Assembly (NCBI GenBank): GCA_021648145.1
Contig: JAKITI010000003.1
Coordinates: 165,270-229,269 of the forward strand
DNA from: Gammaproteobacteria bacterium
Lineage (GTDB): Bacteria > Pseudomonadota > Gammaproteobacteria > JAADGQ01
Direction: 5' to 3'
Length of the DNA stretch: 64,000 nt
The stretch's first letter is position 1. The number at the start of each line of letters is the position of its first letter. Below the pieces are notes generated by a model, which had not been told where the DNA came from, made no database searches, and saw only the letters and a program-made list of their open reading frames with translations. The translations under genes were made by a program, and so were the position numbers. Positions 40,065 to 48,917 of this stretch are shown one piece after another.

Positions 40065-41204
40065 ATGCTCTACTGGCGTTTGTCCGGTTTTTACCTGCTC
40101 TTTTTTGCATCCGTCGGGCTTCTTATGCCCTATTGGTCAGTCTATCTGGATTCACTGGGTTTTAGTGCGCAAGAAATTGGAACTTTAATGGCGCTGGCAA
40201 TGGCCACCAAGATCATTTCGCCCAATATTTGGGGTTGGATTGCAGATAAGACGGGGCGACATATTCGTCTGGTGCGCTGGGGAACATTGGCTGCAGCTCT
40301 GGGTTTTTGTGGTGTCTTTTACGGTACAACTTACGGTTGGTTACTGTTTGTCATGATCGTCTTCAATTTTTTCTGGAATGCGATACTGCCCCAGTTCGAA
40401 GCCATAACACTCTCTCATATGGAAGGTGACTCTCATCGCTACAGTCGAATTCGACTGTGGGGCTCTGTCGGCTTTGTCATCGCTGTAATTTTGATGGGTT
40501 GGGCGCTGGATGTCTATGGGGTTTCTATATTGCCATGGGTGTTGGTGGTGATGTTGCTGGGTATATGGGGCGTGAGCCTGCTTGTGCCTGAGTGTAAAAA
40601 GAGAGAGCATCATGAGAAGCTCGAACCTTTTTTGGGGATTTTATTAAACCCTGCGGTGATCGGGCTTTTTTTGGGTTGTTTTCTAATTCAAGCCAGTCAT
40701 GGGCCATATTACACATTTTTTACTATTTATCTCACTGATGTTGGTTATTCCGGGCAGATGATCGGGTGGCTTTGGGCGCTTGGTGTGGTGGCTGAAATAG
40801 GTATATTTCTGGTGATGGCTCGGTTGGTTGGTTGGTTAGGGTTGCGCCATTTATTGTTGCTAAGTATGGTGATCACCGCATTGCGTTGGGTGCTGATTGG
40901 CTTGTATCCTGATCAGCTTGGTACTCTCTTGTTTGCACAAATATTACATGCGGCAAGTTTTGGTATGTATCATGCCGCCGCTATACTATTAATACATCAA
41001 TATTTTTCTGGCCCGAATCAGGGACGTGGACAGGCGTTATATAGCAGCTTAGGCTTTGGCGCTGGCAGTGCTTTTGGAAGTTTATATAGTGGCTATATCT
41101 GGACAGCTTACGGCGCGATGTATAGTTACTTTTTCGCAGCATTTTTAGCGTGCCTGGCTTTTTTGGTCGCATGGCTTTTTGTTCAACCTAGAAACCCCAG
41201 TTGA
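40065..41204 (+). CDS. MFS transporter, HcaT/MFS_1-like
   Basis: A 379-aa major facilitator with about 12 hydrophobic segments. The N-terminal pattern YWRLSGFYLLFFASVGLLMPYWSVYLDSLGFSAQEIGTLMA, in part, and the loop WGWIADKTGRH match the MFS_1-like/HcaT (3-phenylpropionate permease-like) subfamily. The substrate cannot be predicted. The location after aroC might suggest an aromatic compound, but this is weak evidence. The ATG lies 18 bp after the aroC stop. Confidence 0.82.
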   Translation: MLYWRLSGFYLLFFASVGLLMPYWSVYLDSLGFSAQEIGTLMALAMATKIISPNIWGWIADKTGRHIRLVRWGTLAAALGFCGVFYGTTYGWLLFVMIVFNFFWNAILPQFEAITLSHMEGDSHRYSRIRLWGSVGFVIAVILMGWALDVYGVSILPWVLVVMLLGIWGVSLLVPECKKREHHEKLEPFLGILLNPAVIGLFLGCFLIQASHGPYYTFFTIYLTDVGYSGQMIGWLWALGVVAEIGIFLVMARLVGWLGLRHLLLLSMVITALRWVLIGLYPDQLGTLLFAQILHAASFGMYHAAAILLIHQYFSGPNQGRGQALYSSLGFGAGSAFGSLYSGYIWTAYGAMYSYFFAAFLACLAFLVAWLFVQPRNPS

Positions 41205-41229
41205 GCGTGAAAAAAAATGTATAAAAGGA

Positions 41230-41258
41230 TTGACGGGATAAGCTTGGGTGAGTATCAT
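41230..41258 (+). promoter_or_regulatory. Sigma-70 promoter of the tRNA cluster
   Basis: TTGACG (41230-41235), 17-bp spacer, TATCAT (41253-41258), then a G+C-rich discriminator (CGCG), as is usual for stringently controlled tRNA promoters. It lies about 42 bp before tRNA-Pro. Confidence 0.8.
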
Positions 41259-41299
41259 CGCGTCCTCAATTACGGTTGATAATGCTGTCGTTGTGGTTT

Positions 41300-41376
41300 C
41301 GGGGTATAGCGCAGTCTGGTAGCGCGCCTGCTTTGGGAGCAGGATGTCGGGAGTTCGAATCTCTCTACCCCGACCA
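41300..41376 (+). tRNA. tRNA-Pro (anticodon TGG)
   Basis: 77-nt cloverleaf with encoded CCA. The acceptor stem pairs CGGGGTA with TACCCCG, the anticodon stem CCTGC/GCAGG holds the loop TTTGGGA, giving TGG (41334-41336), and the T arm has GTTCGAAT. First of a Pro-Arg-His-Leu group. Confidence 0.97.
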
Positions 41377-41410
41377 AATTTTAAGATAAAGCCTTGTGTA
41401 GTTTGATCAT

Positions 41411-41487
41411 GCGCCCGTAGCTCATCTGGATAGAGCATCGGCCTTCTAAGCCGAGGGTAGCAGGTTCGAGTCCTGCCGGGCGCACCA
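41411..41487 (+). tRNA. tRNA-Arg (anticodon TCT)
   Basis: 77-nt cloverleaf with encoded CCA. The acceptor GCGCCCG pairs with CGGGCGC, and the anticodon stem TCGGC/GCCGA holds the loop CTTCTAA, giving TCT. The TCT tRNA reads AGA and AGG codons. Confidence 0.97.
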
Positions 41488-41492
41488 TTTAT

Positions 41493-41569
41493 GGTGAGCG
41501 TAGCTCAGTTGGTAGAGCCCTGGATTGTGATTCCGGTGGTCGTGGGTTCGAGCCCCATCGTTCACCCCA
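41493..41569 (+). tRNA. tRNA-His (anticodon GTG)
   Basis: Includes the extra G-1 (41493) that pairs with C73 and is specific to tRNA-His. The acceptor GTGAGCG pairs with CGTTCAC (one G-T), and the anticodon loop TTGTGAT gives GTG. CCA is encoded. Confidence 0.97.
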
Positions 41570-41657
41570 TTTCTATAGGCTTCCGCTAAGTGGTCGTACT
41601 TGGCAGCCTTGATTATTAGTACATAGTTTGATTTCTTTTGATTTTTAAAATTAAAAG

Positions 41658-41686
41658 TGAGACTTTTCAGGCCTATTCTGTATAAT
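41658..41686 (+). promoter_or_regulatory. Probable promoter of tRNA-Leu
   Basis: A perfect TATAAT (41681-41686) lies 33 bp before the tRNA, with a weak TGAGAC -35 at 41658-41663 and a 17-bp spacer. This suggests that tRNA-Leu can be transcribed separately from the preceding three. Confidence 0.55.
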
Positions 41687-41718
41687 AGTCGAACTTTTAA
41701 ATTTTGAAATGTCTGAAT

Positions 41719-41803
<85 letters not shown>

Positions 41804-41980
41804 TATTATTGTTTTTTTCCGAAAAATGTTAATTCAAAGTATGCAAATTATTGGCTGCCATTTTGGTTGAACCAATAACATTATTATAGCTAGTTTTTAC
41901 TATATAATGGTTTGCAGTGTTTTGTATGTTGCAAAATTAAGTTTGATTGGAATAATTATTATTTGTTTTGAGGAGTTTGG

Positions 41981-43288
41981 ATGGAAATTGCATTAACTGA
42001 AACTCAAGGTCTTGAGCGCCGTATGAGTATGGGGATTGAGGCTGATAAGGTCGACCAGGAGATGCAGGTGCGTTTAAAGTCGCTCTCCAAAAAAGTAAAA
42101 ATTGATGGGTTTCGTCTTGGGAAAGTTCCCTTGAGTGTTGTGAAGAGCCGTTACAGTTCACAAGTTAAGCAGGAAGTGCTTGATGAATTAGTAAAGAGTG
42201 CTTTCTCTGAAGCAATTCAAAAAGAATCCTTGAAATTAGCGGGACCTCCACGATTTGAAATCGAAAAAGAAGACGAGTTCCAATTTGCTGCAATTTTTGA
42301 AGTATTCCCCGAGGTTGAAATTGTATCAATAGAAAAAATGAAAATTGAAAAGCCACAGTCTGAGGTTGTCGATGAAGATGTGGACAAGATGATTGATGTT
42401 TTGCGCGAGCAAAATTTATCCTGGAAGAAGGTCGATCGTAAAGCAAAAAATAAAGATCGTGTCGAGATAGACTTTGTTGGCACGATTGATGGCGAAGAGT
42501 TTAATGGTAATCGTGGTGAGCATGTCTCTGTTACACTCGGTTCAAATGGAATGATCAAGGGTTTTGAAGAGGGTTTGATTGACGCTAAGGCAGGGGAAAG
42601 TCGCACCTTAAGCTTGGAGTTTCCTGAAAGTTATCATGTTAAAGAGCTGGCCGGTAAGCCTGTCTCTTTTGAGGTGGAAGTACACGCCGTTTTCGAACCA
42701 AAATTACCGGAAGTTGATTCAGATTTTGTAAAGCAGCTGGGTATCGCTGATGGTGATGTTAATGCATTTCGTAATCAGGTAAAAGAGCGATGTGATGTTG
42801 AACTTGAGCAGCGTTTGAAAGACAAAATCAAGGGTAATGTTATGGATGCACTATTGGAAGTTAATGAAGTAGAGCTTCCAAAAGTGATGGTTCAAGAGGA
42901 GATGAAAAATTTACGTCAGGAGTTTGCAGATAAGTTGGCGCAACAAGGCGTTGATGCGGCTAATATGCAATTGCCCTTAACTGTTTTTGAAAAACAAGCT
43001 GAGCGTAAGGTCTCTTTAGGGCTCATTCTTTCAGAAATAGCAAAGCAGCAAGAGATTAAAATTAAAGCAGAAAGTGTGCGCGATACGGTCAATATGATTG
43101 CTTCGGGTTATGAAAAACCTGAAGAGGTCGTTAATTGGTATTACGGCGATGATCGTCGACGTCTGGCTGGAGTTGAATCGTTGGTACTTGAAGATCAGGT
43201 TGTCGAATGGGTTTTAGAAAACTCTGATGTATCAGAGCGAATAATGACTATGAGCGAGCTTGTTGATGATAGCAAGAAAGTTGCTTAG
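41981..43288 (+). CDS. tig: Trigger factor
   Basis: A 435-aa ribosome-bound chaperone and peptidyl-prolyl isomerase (E. coli 432). The N-terminal ribosome-binding domain contains the GFRLGKVPLSVV signature loop, normally GFRxGKxP. The central FKBP-like domain starts near residue 150 (DRVEIDFVGTIDGEEFNG). The C-terminal helical chaperone domain is complete. AGGAG precedes the ATG. A TATAAT at 41904-41909 may be part of its promoter. It leads the tig-clpP-clpX-lon block. Confidence 0.96.
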   Translation: MEIALTETQGLERRMSMGIEADKVDQEMQVRLKSLSKKVKIDGFRLGKVPLSVVKSRYSSQVKQEVLDELVKSAFSEAIQKESLKLAGPPRFEIEKEDEFQFAAIFEVFPEVEIVSIEKMKIEKPQSEVVDEDVDKMIDVLREQNLSWKKVDRKAKNKDRVEIDFVGTIDGEEFNGNRGEHVSVTLGSNGMIKGFEEGLIDAKAGESRTLSLEFPESYHVKELAGKPVSFEVEVHAVFEPKLPEVDSDFVKQLGIADGDVNAFRNQVKERCDVELEQRLKDKIKGNVMDALLEVNEVELPKVMVQEEMKNLRQEFADKLAQQGVDAANMQLPLTVFEKQAERKVSLGLILSEIAKQQEIKIKAESVRDTVNMIASGYEKPEEVVNWYYGDDRRRLAGVESLVLEDQVVEWVLENSDVSERIMTMSELVDDSKKVA

Positions 43289-43329
43289 TAAAGTTAGCAG
43301 TACAATAATGGCAGCATAAGGCAAATTTA

Positions 43330-43959
43330 ATGATTGATACAATGAATCAAGGGGTTGCAGGAACGATAACTCAATCACTTGTTCCTATGGTTGTAGAGCA
43401 ATCCTCTCGGGGTGAACGTGCATATGATATTTATTCACGTCTCTTAAAAGAGCGGGTTATTTTTTTGGTTGGGCCTGTTGAAGATCATATGGCTAATTTG
43501 GTGGTCGCCCAATTGCTGTTTTTGGAATCAGAAAACCCTGAGAAAGATATTCATCTATACATTAATTCACCAGGTGGTTCAGTGAGTGCTGGGTTGGCGA
43601 TTTACGATACTATGCAGTTTATCAAGCCCGATGTGAGTACGTTGTGCATTGGTCAAGCTGCAAGTATGGGCGCGTTATTATTGACGGGTGGTGCTAAAAA
43701 TAAACGTTATTGTTTACCTCATTCACGGATTATGATTCACCAGCCATTAGGTGGGTTTCAGGGGCAAGCGTCTGATTTTGATATTCATGCACGGGAAATT
43801 CTTGCGGTTAGGGATCGTTTGAATAACATTATGGTTAAGCATACGGGGCAACCGATGGATGTTATCCAAAAAGATACCGATCGTGATAATTTTATGAATG
43901 CAAAGGAAGCGGCTGAATATGGGATTATCGATACAGTGATGACTCATAGGGATGCTTGA
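43330..43959 (+). CDS. clpP: ATP-dependent Clp protease proteolytic subunit
   Basis: A 209-aa serine protease (E. coli 207), forming the two-ring ClpP14 chamber with ClpX or ClpA. The catalytic triad is S112 in GQAASMGA, H137 in IMIHQP and D186. The N-terminal propeptide is of usual length. It lies 42 bp after tig and 84 bp before clpX, the conserved arrangement. Confidence 0.97.
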   Translation: MIDTMNQGVAGTITQSLVPMVVEQSSRGERAYDIYSRLLKERVIFLVGPVEDHMANLVVAQLLFLESENPEKDIHLYINSPGGSVSAGLAIYDTMQFIKPDVSTLCIGQAASMGALLLTGGAKNKRYCLPHSRIMIHQPLGGFQGQASDFDIHAREILAVRDRLNNIMVKHTGQPMDVIQKDTDRDNFMNAKEAAEYGIIDTVMTHRDA

Positions 43960-44043
43960 ACTGTTGTTATTTTTAAAGCTGGATATGATTTTTAAAAACT
44001 GACAGTAATACTGTCTGGATATAATGATAAAGCGGAGACTGTT

Positions 44044-45318
44044 ATGAGTGACGACAAGCAGAATAAAGGTGATAGCGAAAAATTACTTTATTGCTCTTTT
44101 TGCGGGAAGAGTCAGCATGAAGTGCGCAAGCTGATTGCAGGTCCAGCAGTATTTGTGTGTGACGAGTGTGTCGAGTTATGTAATGACATTATTCGGGAAG
44201 AGGTGAGTGATCAAGCCACATCTGTTGAAGGGGCTAAGCTTCCTTCACCTCGTGAAATCAAGAAGACACTGGATGATTATGTGATCGGCCAGTCTCATGC
44301 CAAGAAGGTGTTAGCCGTTGCTGTTTATAATCATTATAAACGTTTGAACGCCGCGAGCGAAAACAAGGATGAAGTTGAGCTTTCAAAAAGTAATATATTG
44401 CTGATTGGCCCAACAGGCTGTGGTAAAACATTGCTGGCTGAAACACTTGCCAGAATGTTGGATGTTCCTTTTACAATTGCTGATGCAACGACTTTGACTG
44501 AAGCAGGTTATGTGGGTGAGGATGTTGAAAATATCATCCAGAAACTGCTGCAAAAATGTGATTATGATGTTGAAAAAGCTCAGTCCGGGATCGTTTATAT
44601 TGATGAGATCGATAAGATTTCGCGTAAATCAGATAATCCATCAATTACTCGGGATGTTTCGGGGGAAGGTGTTCAGCAAGCACTGCTTAAGCTGATTGAG
44701 GGAACCATTGCTTCGGTACCTCCTCAAGGGGGTAGAAAGCACCCTCAACAAGAGTTTTTACAGGTTGATACCAGCAATATACTTTTTATTTGTGGTGGTG
44801 CATTTTCTGGGCTGGATAAAATTATCCGTGATAGAACTGAAAAAAGTAGTATTGGTTTTTCAGCGGCAGTCAAAAGTAAAGATGATGAAAGTCAGATAGG
44901 TCAGCTGCTTTCTAATATAGAGATGGAAGATCTTGTTAAATATGGTTTGATTCCTGAGTTCATTGGGCGGCTACCTGTATTGGCAACCTTGGAAGAGCTG
45001 GACGAGGAAGCTTTGATTCGTATTTTGACAGAGCCAAATAATGCATTAATAAAGCAATATTCACGTTTGTTTGAAATGGAAAATGCTGAACTTGAGTTTC
45101 GTGAAGATGCATTGAAAGCTATTGCTTCAAAAGCGATGGAGCGTAAAACAGGTGCTCGGGGGTTGCGTTCTATTTTAGAGCGAGTTTTACTTGATACGAT
45201 GTACGATTTACCTTCAATGGATAATGTGAGTAAGGTTGTTATTGATGAGGGCGTTATTAATTCAGAGACTGAACCTCTTCTGATTTTTGATGGAGGCGAA
45301 CAGAAGCAGGCGCAATAA
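44044..45318 (+). CDS. clpX: ATP-dependent Clp protease ATPase subunit ClpX
   Basis: A 424-aa AAA+ unfoldase, the same length as in E. coli. The zinc-binding domain has C17, C20, C39 and C42. The Walker A motif is GPTGCGKT and Walker B is VYIDEIDKI. The [19 protein letters not shown] pore/sensor region and the IGF loop (EFIGRLP) are present. GGAG lies before the ATG. It works with the adjacent ClpP; also unfolds substrates alone. Confidence 0.97.
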   Translation: MSDDKQNKGDSEKLLYCSFCGKSQHEVRKLIAGPAVFVCDECVELCNDIIREEVSDQATSVEGAKLPSPREIKKTLDDYVIGQSHAKKVLAVAVYNHYKRLNAASENKDEVELSKSNILLIGPTGCGKTLLAETLARMLDVPFTIADATTLTEAGYVGEDVENIIQKLLQKCDYDVEKAQSGIVYIDEIDKISRKSDNPSITRDVSGEGVQQALLKLIEGTIASVPPQGGRKHPQQEFLQVDTSNILFICGGAFSGLDKIIRDRTEKSSIGFSAAVKSKDDESQIGQLLSNIEMEDLVKYGLIPEFIGRLPVLATLEELDEEALIRILTEPNNALIKQYSRLFEMENAELEFREDALKAIASKAMERKTGARGLRSILERVLLDTMYDLPSMDNVSKVVIDEGVINSETEPLLIFDGGEQKQAQ

Positions 45319-45335
45319 CGACTAAAATAGACTTT

Positions 45336-45371
45336 GCAACACCATAATTTTTCATAAATTGATGGTGTTGC
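45336..45371. terminator. Long hairpin after clpX
   Basis: GCAACACCAT plus AATTT (45336-45350) pairs with AAATT-g-ATGGTGTTGC (45356-45371), with one bulged G. There is no T run after it, so it is a hairpin in the terminator position rather than a textbook terminator. Confidence 0.55.
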
Positions 45372-45530
45372 TGAGTATGTTGTGAAAATTGATTGTTAAC
45401 TAATTTGATGATCTTTAAAAGTATTTTTTCTGCCGTTCGTAAACATTGGCGCAGAATTTCTTTGTAGACCTCCCTTTAAAGCCAACATCCTGAGCGATAG
45501 TATCGAAATATTCAGATTAAGGTCATAGTC

Positions 45531-45556
45531 CTTGATTTTTTCTTAATTGCCCATAC
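45531..45556 (+). promoter_or_regulatory. Candidate sigma-32 (heat shock) promoter of lon
   Basis: CTTGAT (45531-45536), 13-bp spacer, CCCATAC (45550-45556). It resembles the sigma-32 consensus (CTTGAAA, 11-16 bp, CCCCATNT). lon is a heat-shock gene in E. coli. About 110 bp before the lon start. Confidence 0.55.
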
Positions 45557-45665
45557 CTACCCTCATACTATCTTAGATATAAATCTTGCGACACATGCCC
45601 TGATAAAATTGGCAGGTTTAGCCACTATGAATATAGTGTAATCCATTATTTTAGAAAGGGTGATT

Positions 45666-48092
45666 ATGGAACAAAATAACGATAAAGTTTTAGATAAAGT
45701 GTTATTTCCGATATTGCCGTTAAGGGATGTGGTCGTTTATCCACACATGGTCATTCCTCTATTTGTTGGGCGGGAAAAATCAATAAAGGCTCTGCAGGTT
45801 GCGATGGAAGGCGACAAGCAAATTATGCTTGTTGCTCAAAAGAACGCGACTGTTGACGATCCTAATCCTGATGATATTTACAGTTCAGGAACACTTTCAA
45901 CAGTATTGCAGTTATTAAGGCTTCCTGATGGTACCGTGAAGGTACTGGTTGAAGGGGTAAAACGTGCAACGATTCTGGAAGTTTTTGAAACCGACGATTT
46001 TTACTCTGCACATATTGCAATGCTTGAAGGTACACTTGCAGAGGGAGAAAATACTGAGGTGCTGTGCCGCTCTTTGCTTGGGCAGTTCGAGCAGTATGTT
46101 AAATTGAATAATAGTTTGCCTGCTGAGCTTCTTACATCACTGGCGAGTATTGAAGATCCTAGCCGTTTAGTGGATAGCATTGCAGCGCATATGGTTCTTA
46201 AGATAGAGGCGCGTCAAGAGGTTCTGGAAATAGAGGATATTGCTGTTCGTTTGGAGCGCCTTATGGTGCTTCTTGAATCAGAAATTGACCTGCTTCAGGT
46301 TGAAAAGCGTATTCGCGGTCGTGTGAAAAATCAGATGGAAAAAAGCCAGCGAGAGTATTATTTGAATGAACAAATGAAAGCCATTCAAAAAGAGCTGGGT
46401 GAGATGGATGATGTGCCGAATGAAATTGAAGAAATTTCACTCAAAATTGAAAAAGCAGGGATGCCTAAGGAGACTAAAAAGAAGGTTGTTGCTGAGCTTG
46501 GTAAATTGAAAATGATGTCGCCGATGTCAGCTGAATCAACAGTAGTCAGAAACTACATTGACTGGATGGTCGGACTTCCCTGGAAAAAGCGCAGCAAGGT
46601 CAAGCACGATCTGGATGAAGCAATGCAAACGCTGGATGATGATCACTATGGGCTTGATAAAGTCAAAGAGCGAATCTTGGAATATCTAGCTGTTCAACAG
46701 CGCGTTAAAAAATTAAAAGGGCCTATCTTATGCTTGGTTGGGCCGCCAGGGGTTGGAAAAACAACGCTTGGGCACTCTATTGCAAAAGCGACAGGGCGTA
46801 AGTTTGTACGGATGTCTTTAGGTGGTGTACGAGATGAGGCTGAAATTCGTGGTCATCGGCGTACTTACATCGGTGCAATGCCTGGAAAAATTATACAGAG
46901 TTTATCTAAGGTTAAAGCAAATAACCCACTGTTTTTACTGGATGAAGTGGATAAAATGGCGATGGATTCCCGAGGTGACCCGGCATCTGCGTTGCTTGAA
47001 GTGCTGGATCCTGAGCAAAATCATACATTTAATGATCACTATTTAGAGGCAGATTATGATCTCTCTGAGATCATGTTTGTTGCAACAGCAAATAGTCTGA
47101 ATATCCCATCTCCGTTGCTTGATCGCATGGAAGTTATCAGGCTGTCGGGGTATACCGAAGATGAAAAGCTGAATATTGCCATACGCTATATAATTCCAAA
47201 GCAAATGAAAAATAATGGCCTGAAAAAAGAGGAGGCAAGCATTTCTGAAGGTGCTGTTTGGGATATTATTCGCTACTATACGCGAGAAGCGGGTGTACGA
47301 AGTCTAGAGAGAGAAATTTCAAAAATTTGTCGCAAGGTTGTTAAAGCTATTTTGCTAAATAAGAGTAAAGGGAAAAAGGTTTCTGTTGGTACACGCCATC
47401 TTGAAAAATACCTTGGAGTAAGGCGTTTTCGTTACGGGATTGCTGAAGAGCAAGCTCAGGTGGGGCAAGTAACAGGGTTGGCGTGGACTGAGGTTGGTGG
47501 TGATCTTTTGGTCATTGAAGCGGCCAAGGTACCAGGTAAAGGGAGGCTCAACATTACTGGGCAGTTAGGTGAGGTGATGCAGGAGTCAATACAAGCAGCG
47601 ATGACAGTTGTACGGCACCGAGCAGCAAGGCTGGGGATTCAACCTGATTTTTACCAGAAACATGATATTCATATTCATGTGCCCGAAGGAGCCATACCTA
47701 AAGATGGCCCAAGTGCTGGTATTGGAATGTGTGTTGCTTTAGTTTCAGTGTTAACTGGGATTCCTGTTAAGTCTAATCTTGCAATGACGGGAGAAATCAC
47801 ATTGCGGGGAAAAGTACTGCCTATTGGAGGGCTTAAAGAGAAATTACTAGCTGCGCATCGAGGTGGAATACAGAAGGTTCTGATTCCTGAAGAAAATGTA
47901 CGAGACCTTGCTGAAATTCCAGAAAATATTAAGCATAATCTGGATATTCAGCCTGTTCAGTGGATTGATGAAGTGTTAGCGGCTGCATTGGTTGAAGCAC
48001 CTCAAGCACTTTCTAAAAAAGAGATAGAGGATGCTTTGCTAAATAATAGGGTTTCAGACTCTGTTGCTGGTACGGAAATCAGGCCCCATTAA
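45666..48092 (+). CDS. lon: ATP-dependent protease La (Lon)
   Basis: An 808-aa AAA+ serine protease (E. coli 784). The N-terminal LON substrate-binding domain starts [19 protein letters not shown]. The Walker A motif is GPPGVGKT, and the LDEVDKM Walker B follows. The protease domain has the Ser in [11 protein letters not shown] and the Lys in the [21 protein letters not shown] region. ATG at 45666 is preferred over the GTG two codons earlier because a GAAAGGG lies just before it. It degrades damaged proteins and regulators; likely heat-inducible given the upstream site. Confidence 0.97.
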   Translation: MEQNNDKVLDKVLFPILPLRDVVVYPHMVIPLFVGREKSIKALQVAMEGDKQIMLVAQKNATVDDPNPDDIYSSGTLSTVLQLLRLPDGTVKVLVEGVKRATILEVFETDDFYSAHIAMLEGTLAEGENTEVLCRSLLGQFEQYVKLNNSLPAELLTSLASIEDPSRLVDSIAAHMVLKIEARQEVLEIEDIAVRLERLMVLLESEIDLLQVEKRIRGRVKNQMEKSQREYYLNEQMKAIQKELGEMDDVPNEIEEISLKIEKAGMPKETKKKVVAELGKLKMMSPMSAESTVVRNYIDWMVGLPWKKRSKVKHDLDEAMQTLDDDHYGLDKVKERILEYLAVQQRVKKLKGPILCLVGPPGVGKTTLGHSIAKATGRKFVRMSLGGVRDEAEIRGHRRTYIGAMPGKIIQSLSKVKANNPLFLLDEVDKMAMDSRGDPASALLEVLDPEQNHTFNDHYLEADYDLSEIMFVATANSLNIPSPLLDRMEVIRLSGYTEDEKLNIAIRYIIPKQMKNNGLKKEEASISEGAVWDIIRYYTREAGVRSLEREISKICRKVVKAILLNKSKGKKVSVGTRHLEKYLGVRRFRYGIAEEQAQVGQVTGLAWTEVGGDLLVIEAAKVPGKGRLNITGQLGEVMQESIQAAMTVVRHRAARLGIQPDFYQKHDIHIHVPEGAIPKDGPSAGIGMCVALVSVLTGIPVKSNLAMTGEITLRGKVLPIGGLKEKLLAAHRGGIQKVLIPEENVRDLAEIPENIKHNLDIQPVQWIDEVLAAALVEAPQALSKKEIEDALLNNRVSDSVAGTEIRPH

Positions 48093-48110
48093 ACTCTAAA
48101 AACTAATCAA

Positions 48111-48148
48111 AAAGCCACTTTATTTTTTGTGAAGTGGTTTATTTTTAT
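48111..48148 (+). terminator. Terminator after lon
   Basis: AAAGCCACTT (48111-48120) pairs with AAGTGGTTT (48132-48140), with one G-T pair, followed by ATTTTTAT. Confidence 0.75.
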
Positions 48149-48165
48149 AAAAAATAATATTTTCG

Positions 48166-48194
48166 TTGACAAGCTTAAGCATGCGCTGTAGAGT
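48166..48194 (+). promoter_or_regulatory. Sigma-70 promoter of the HU gene
   Basis: A perfect TTGACA (48166-48171), 17-bp spacer and TAGAGT (48189-48194). Transcription would start near 48200, leaving a leader of about 140 nt before the HU start. Confidence 0.8.
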
Positions 48195-48211
48195 TCGCGC
48201 CAATGGATGCC

Positions 48212-48275
48212 AAACGCTAATGCAGTAAGCGTTTAGTGTAATAATGACAGGCGAAATTGTTGTTTTTATTTCGCC
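48212..48275 (+). promoter_or_regulatory. Two hairpins in the HU leader
   Basis: Hairpin 1 pairs AAACGCT (48212-48218) with AGCGTTT (48228-48234). Hairpin 2 pairs GGCGAAAT (48250-48257) with ATTTCGCC (48268-48275). No T run follows either. They lie between the promoter and the start, so they might affect mRNA stability or translation. Confidence 0.5.
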
Positions 48276-48340
48276 CTTGATGTAAAGTTCGCACTCTTTA
48301 TAATTTTAGAGTTTGTTTCATACTAATTAGGAGTATGCTT

Positions 48341-48619
48341 GTGAATAAGTCTGGGTTTATTGATGAGATTTCTGCGTTTGCTGATATATCTAAAGCAGAT
48401 GCTGGTAAGGCCTTGGATGGAATGATTAATGCTGTTACTGAGACCTTAAGAAAAGGTGAGCAGATCTCATTGGTAGGCTTTGGTACTTTTACTGTTCGTG
48501 AGCGTTCAGCGCGTACAGGTAGAAACCCACAAACTGGTGAGGCTATTAGTATTGCCGCTTCAAAAATTCCTGCATTTAAGCCGGGTAAAGCGCTTAAAGA
48601 TGCAGTTAAAGAAGGTTAG
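48341..48619 (+). CDS. hupB: DNA-binding protein HU-beta
   Basis: A 92-aa nucleoid protein (E. coli 90). It starts [10 protein letters not shown] and has the [22 protein letters not shown] beta-arm, in part, and [12 protein letters not shown] tail. The ATG at 48335 is only 1 base after AGGAG (48329-48333), while the in-frame GTG at 48341 has the proper 7-base spacing and gives the usual HU N-terminus, so GTG is the likely start. The position after lon identifies it as HupB type. Confidence 0.95.
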   Translation: MNKSGFIDEISAFADISKADAGKALDGMINAVTETLRKGEQISLVGFGTFTVRERSARTGRNPQTGEAISIAASKIPAFKPGKALKDAVKEG

Positions 48620-48634
48620 CCTTCAAGTAAATTT

Positions 48635-48710
48635 GGGTGCTTAGCTCAGCTGGTAGAGCATCGCCCTTACAAGGCGAGGGTCACAGGTTCGACCCCTGTA
48701 GCACCCACCA
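48635..48710 (+). tRNA. tRNA-Val (anticodon TAC)
   Basis: 76-nt cloverleaf with encoded CCA. GGGTGCT pairs with AGCACCC, and the anticodon stem TCGCC/GGCGA holds the loop CTTACAA, giving TAC. 15 bp after the HU gene. Confidence 0.97.
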
Positions 48711-48715
48711 TTTAT

Positions 48716-48792
48716 GGAGCGGTAGTTCAGTTGGTTAGAATACCGGCCTGTCACGCCGGTGGTCGCGGGTTCGAGTCCCGTCCGCTCCGCCA
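48716..48792 (+). tRNA. tRNA-Asp (anticodon GTC)
   Basis: 77-nt cloverleaf with encoded CCA. GGAGCGG pairs with CCGCTCC, and the loop CTGTCAC in stem CCGGC/GCCGG gives GTC. 5 bp after tRNA-Val, so processed from one transcript. Confidence 0.97.
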
Positions 48793-48799
48793 AATAAAG

Positions 48800-48831
48800 G
48801 GTGTATCTTGTTATGGGATACGCCTTTTTTT
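48800..48831 (+). terminator. Terminator after tRNA-Asp
   Basis: GGTGTATC (48800-48807) pairs with GATACGCC (48817-48824), with one wobble, followed by seven Ts. Confidence 0.9.
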
Positions 48832-48917
48832 ATGTCTGAAATATATACATTGTAATTTATTTTGTGAACGCTCCTATAGTAATAGTGGCTTAATTATATT
48901 AAAGAGAGTTAGAAAAA

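Larger units (their letters stand above)
45319..45659. other. 341-bp gap between clpX and lon
   Basis: No gene found. It holds the hairpin at 45336-45371 and a candidate heat-shock promoter near 45531-45555 upstream of lon. A second, sigma-70-like promoter nearer lon could exist (for example around 45590-45640), but no clear pair is visible. Confidence 0.6.

Noticed and set aside
45336..45371. Hairpin after clpX as a textbook intrinsic terminator
   Set aside because: There is no T run after the stem; kept only as a hairpin in a terminator position.
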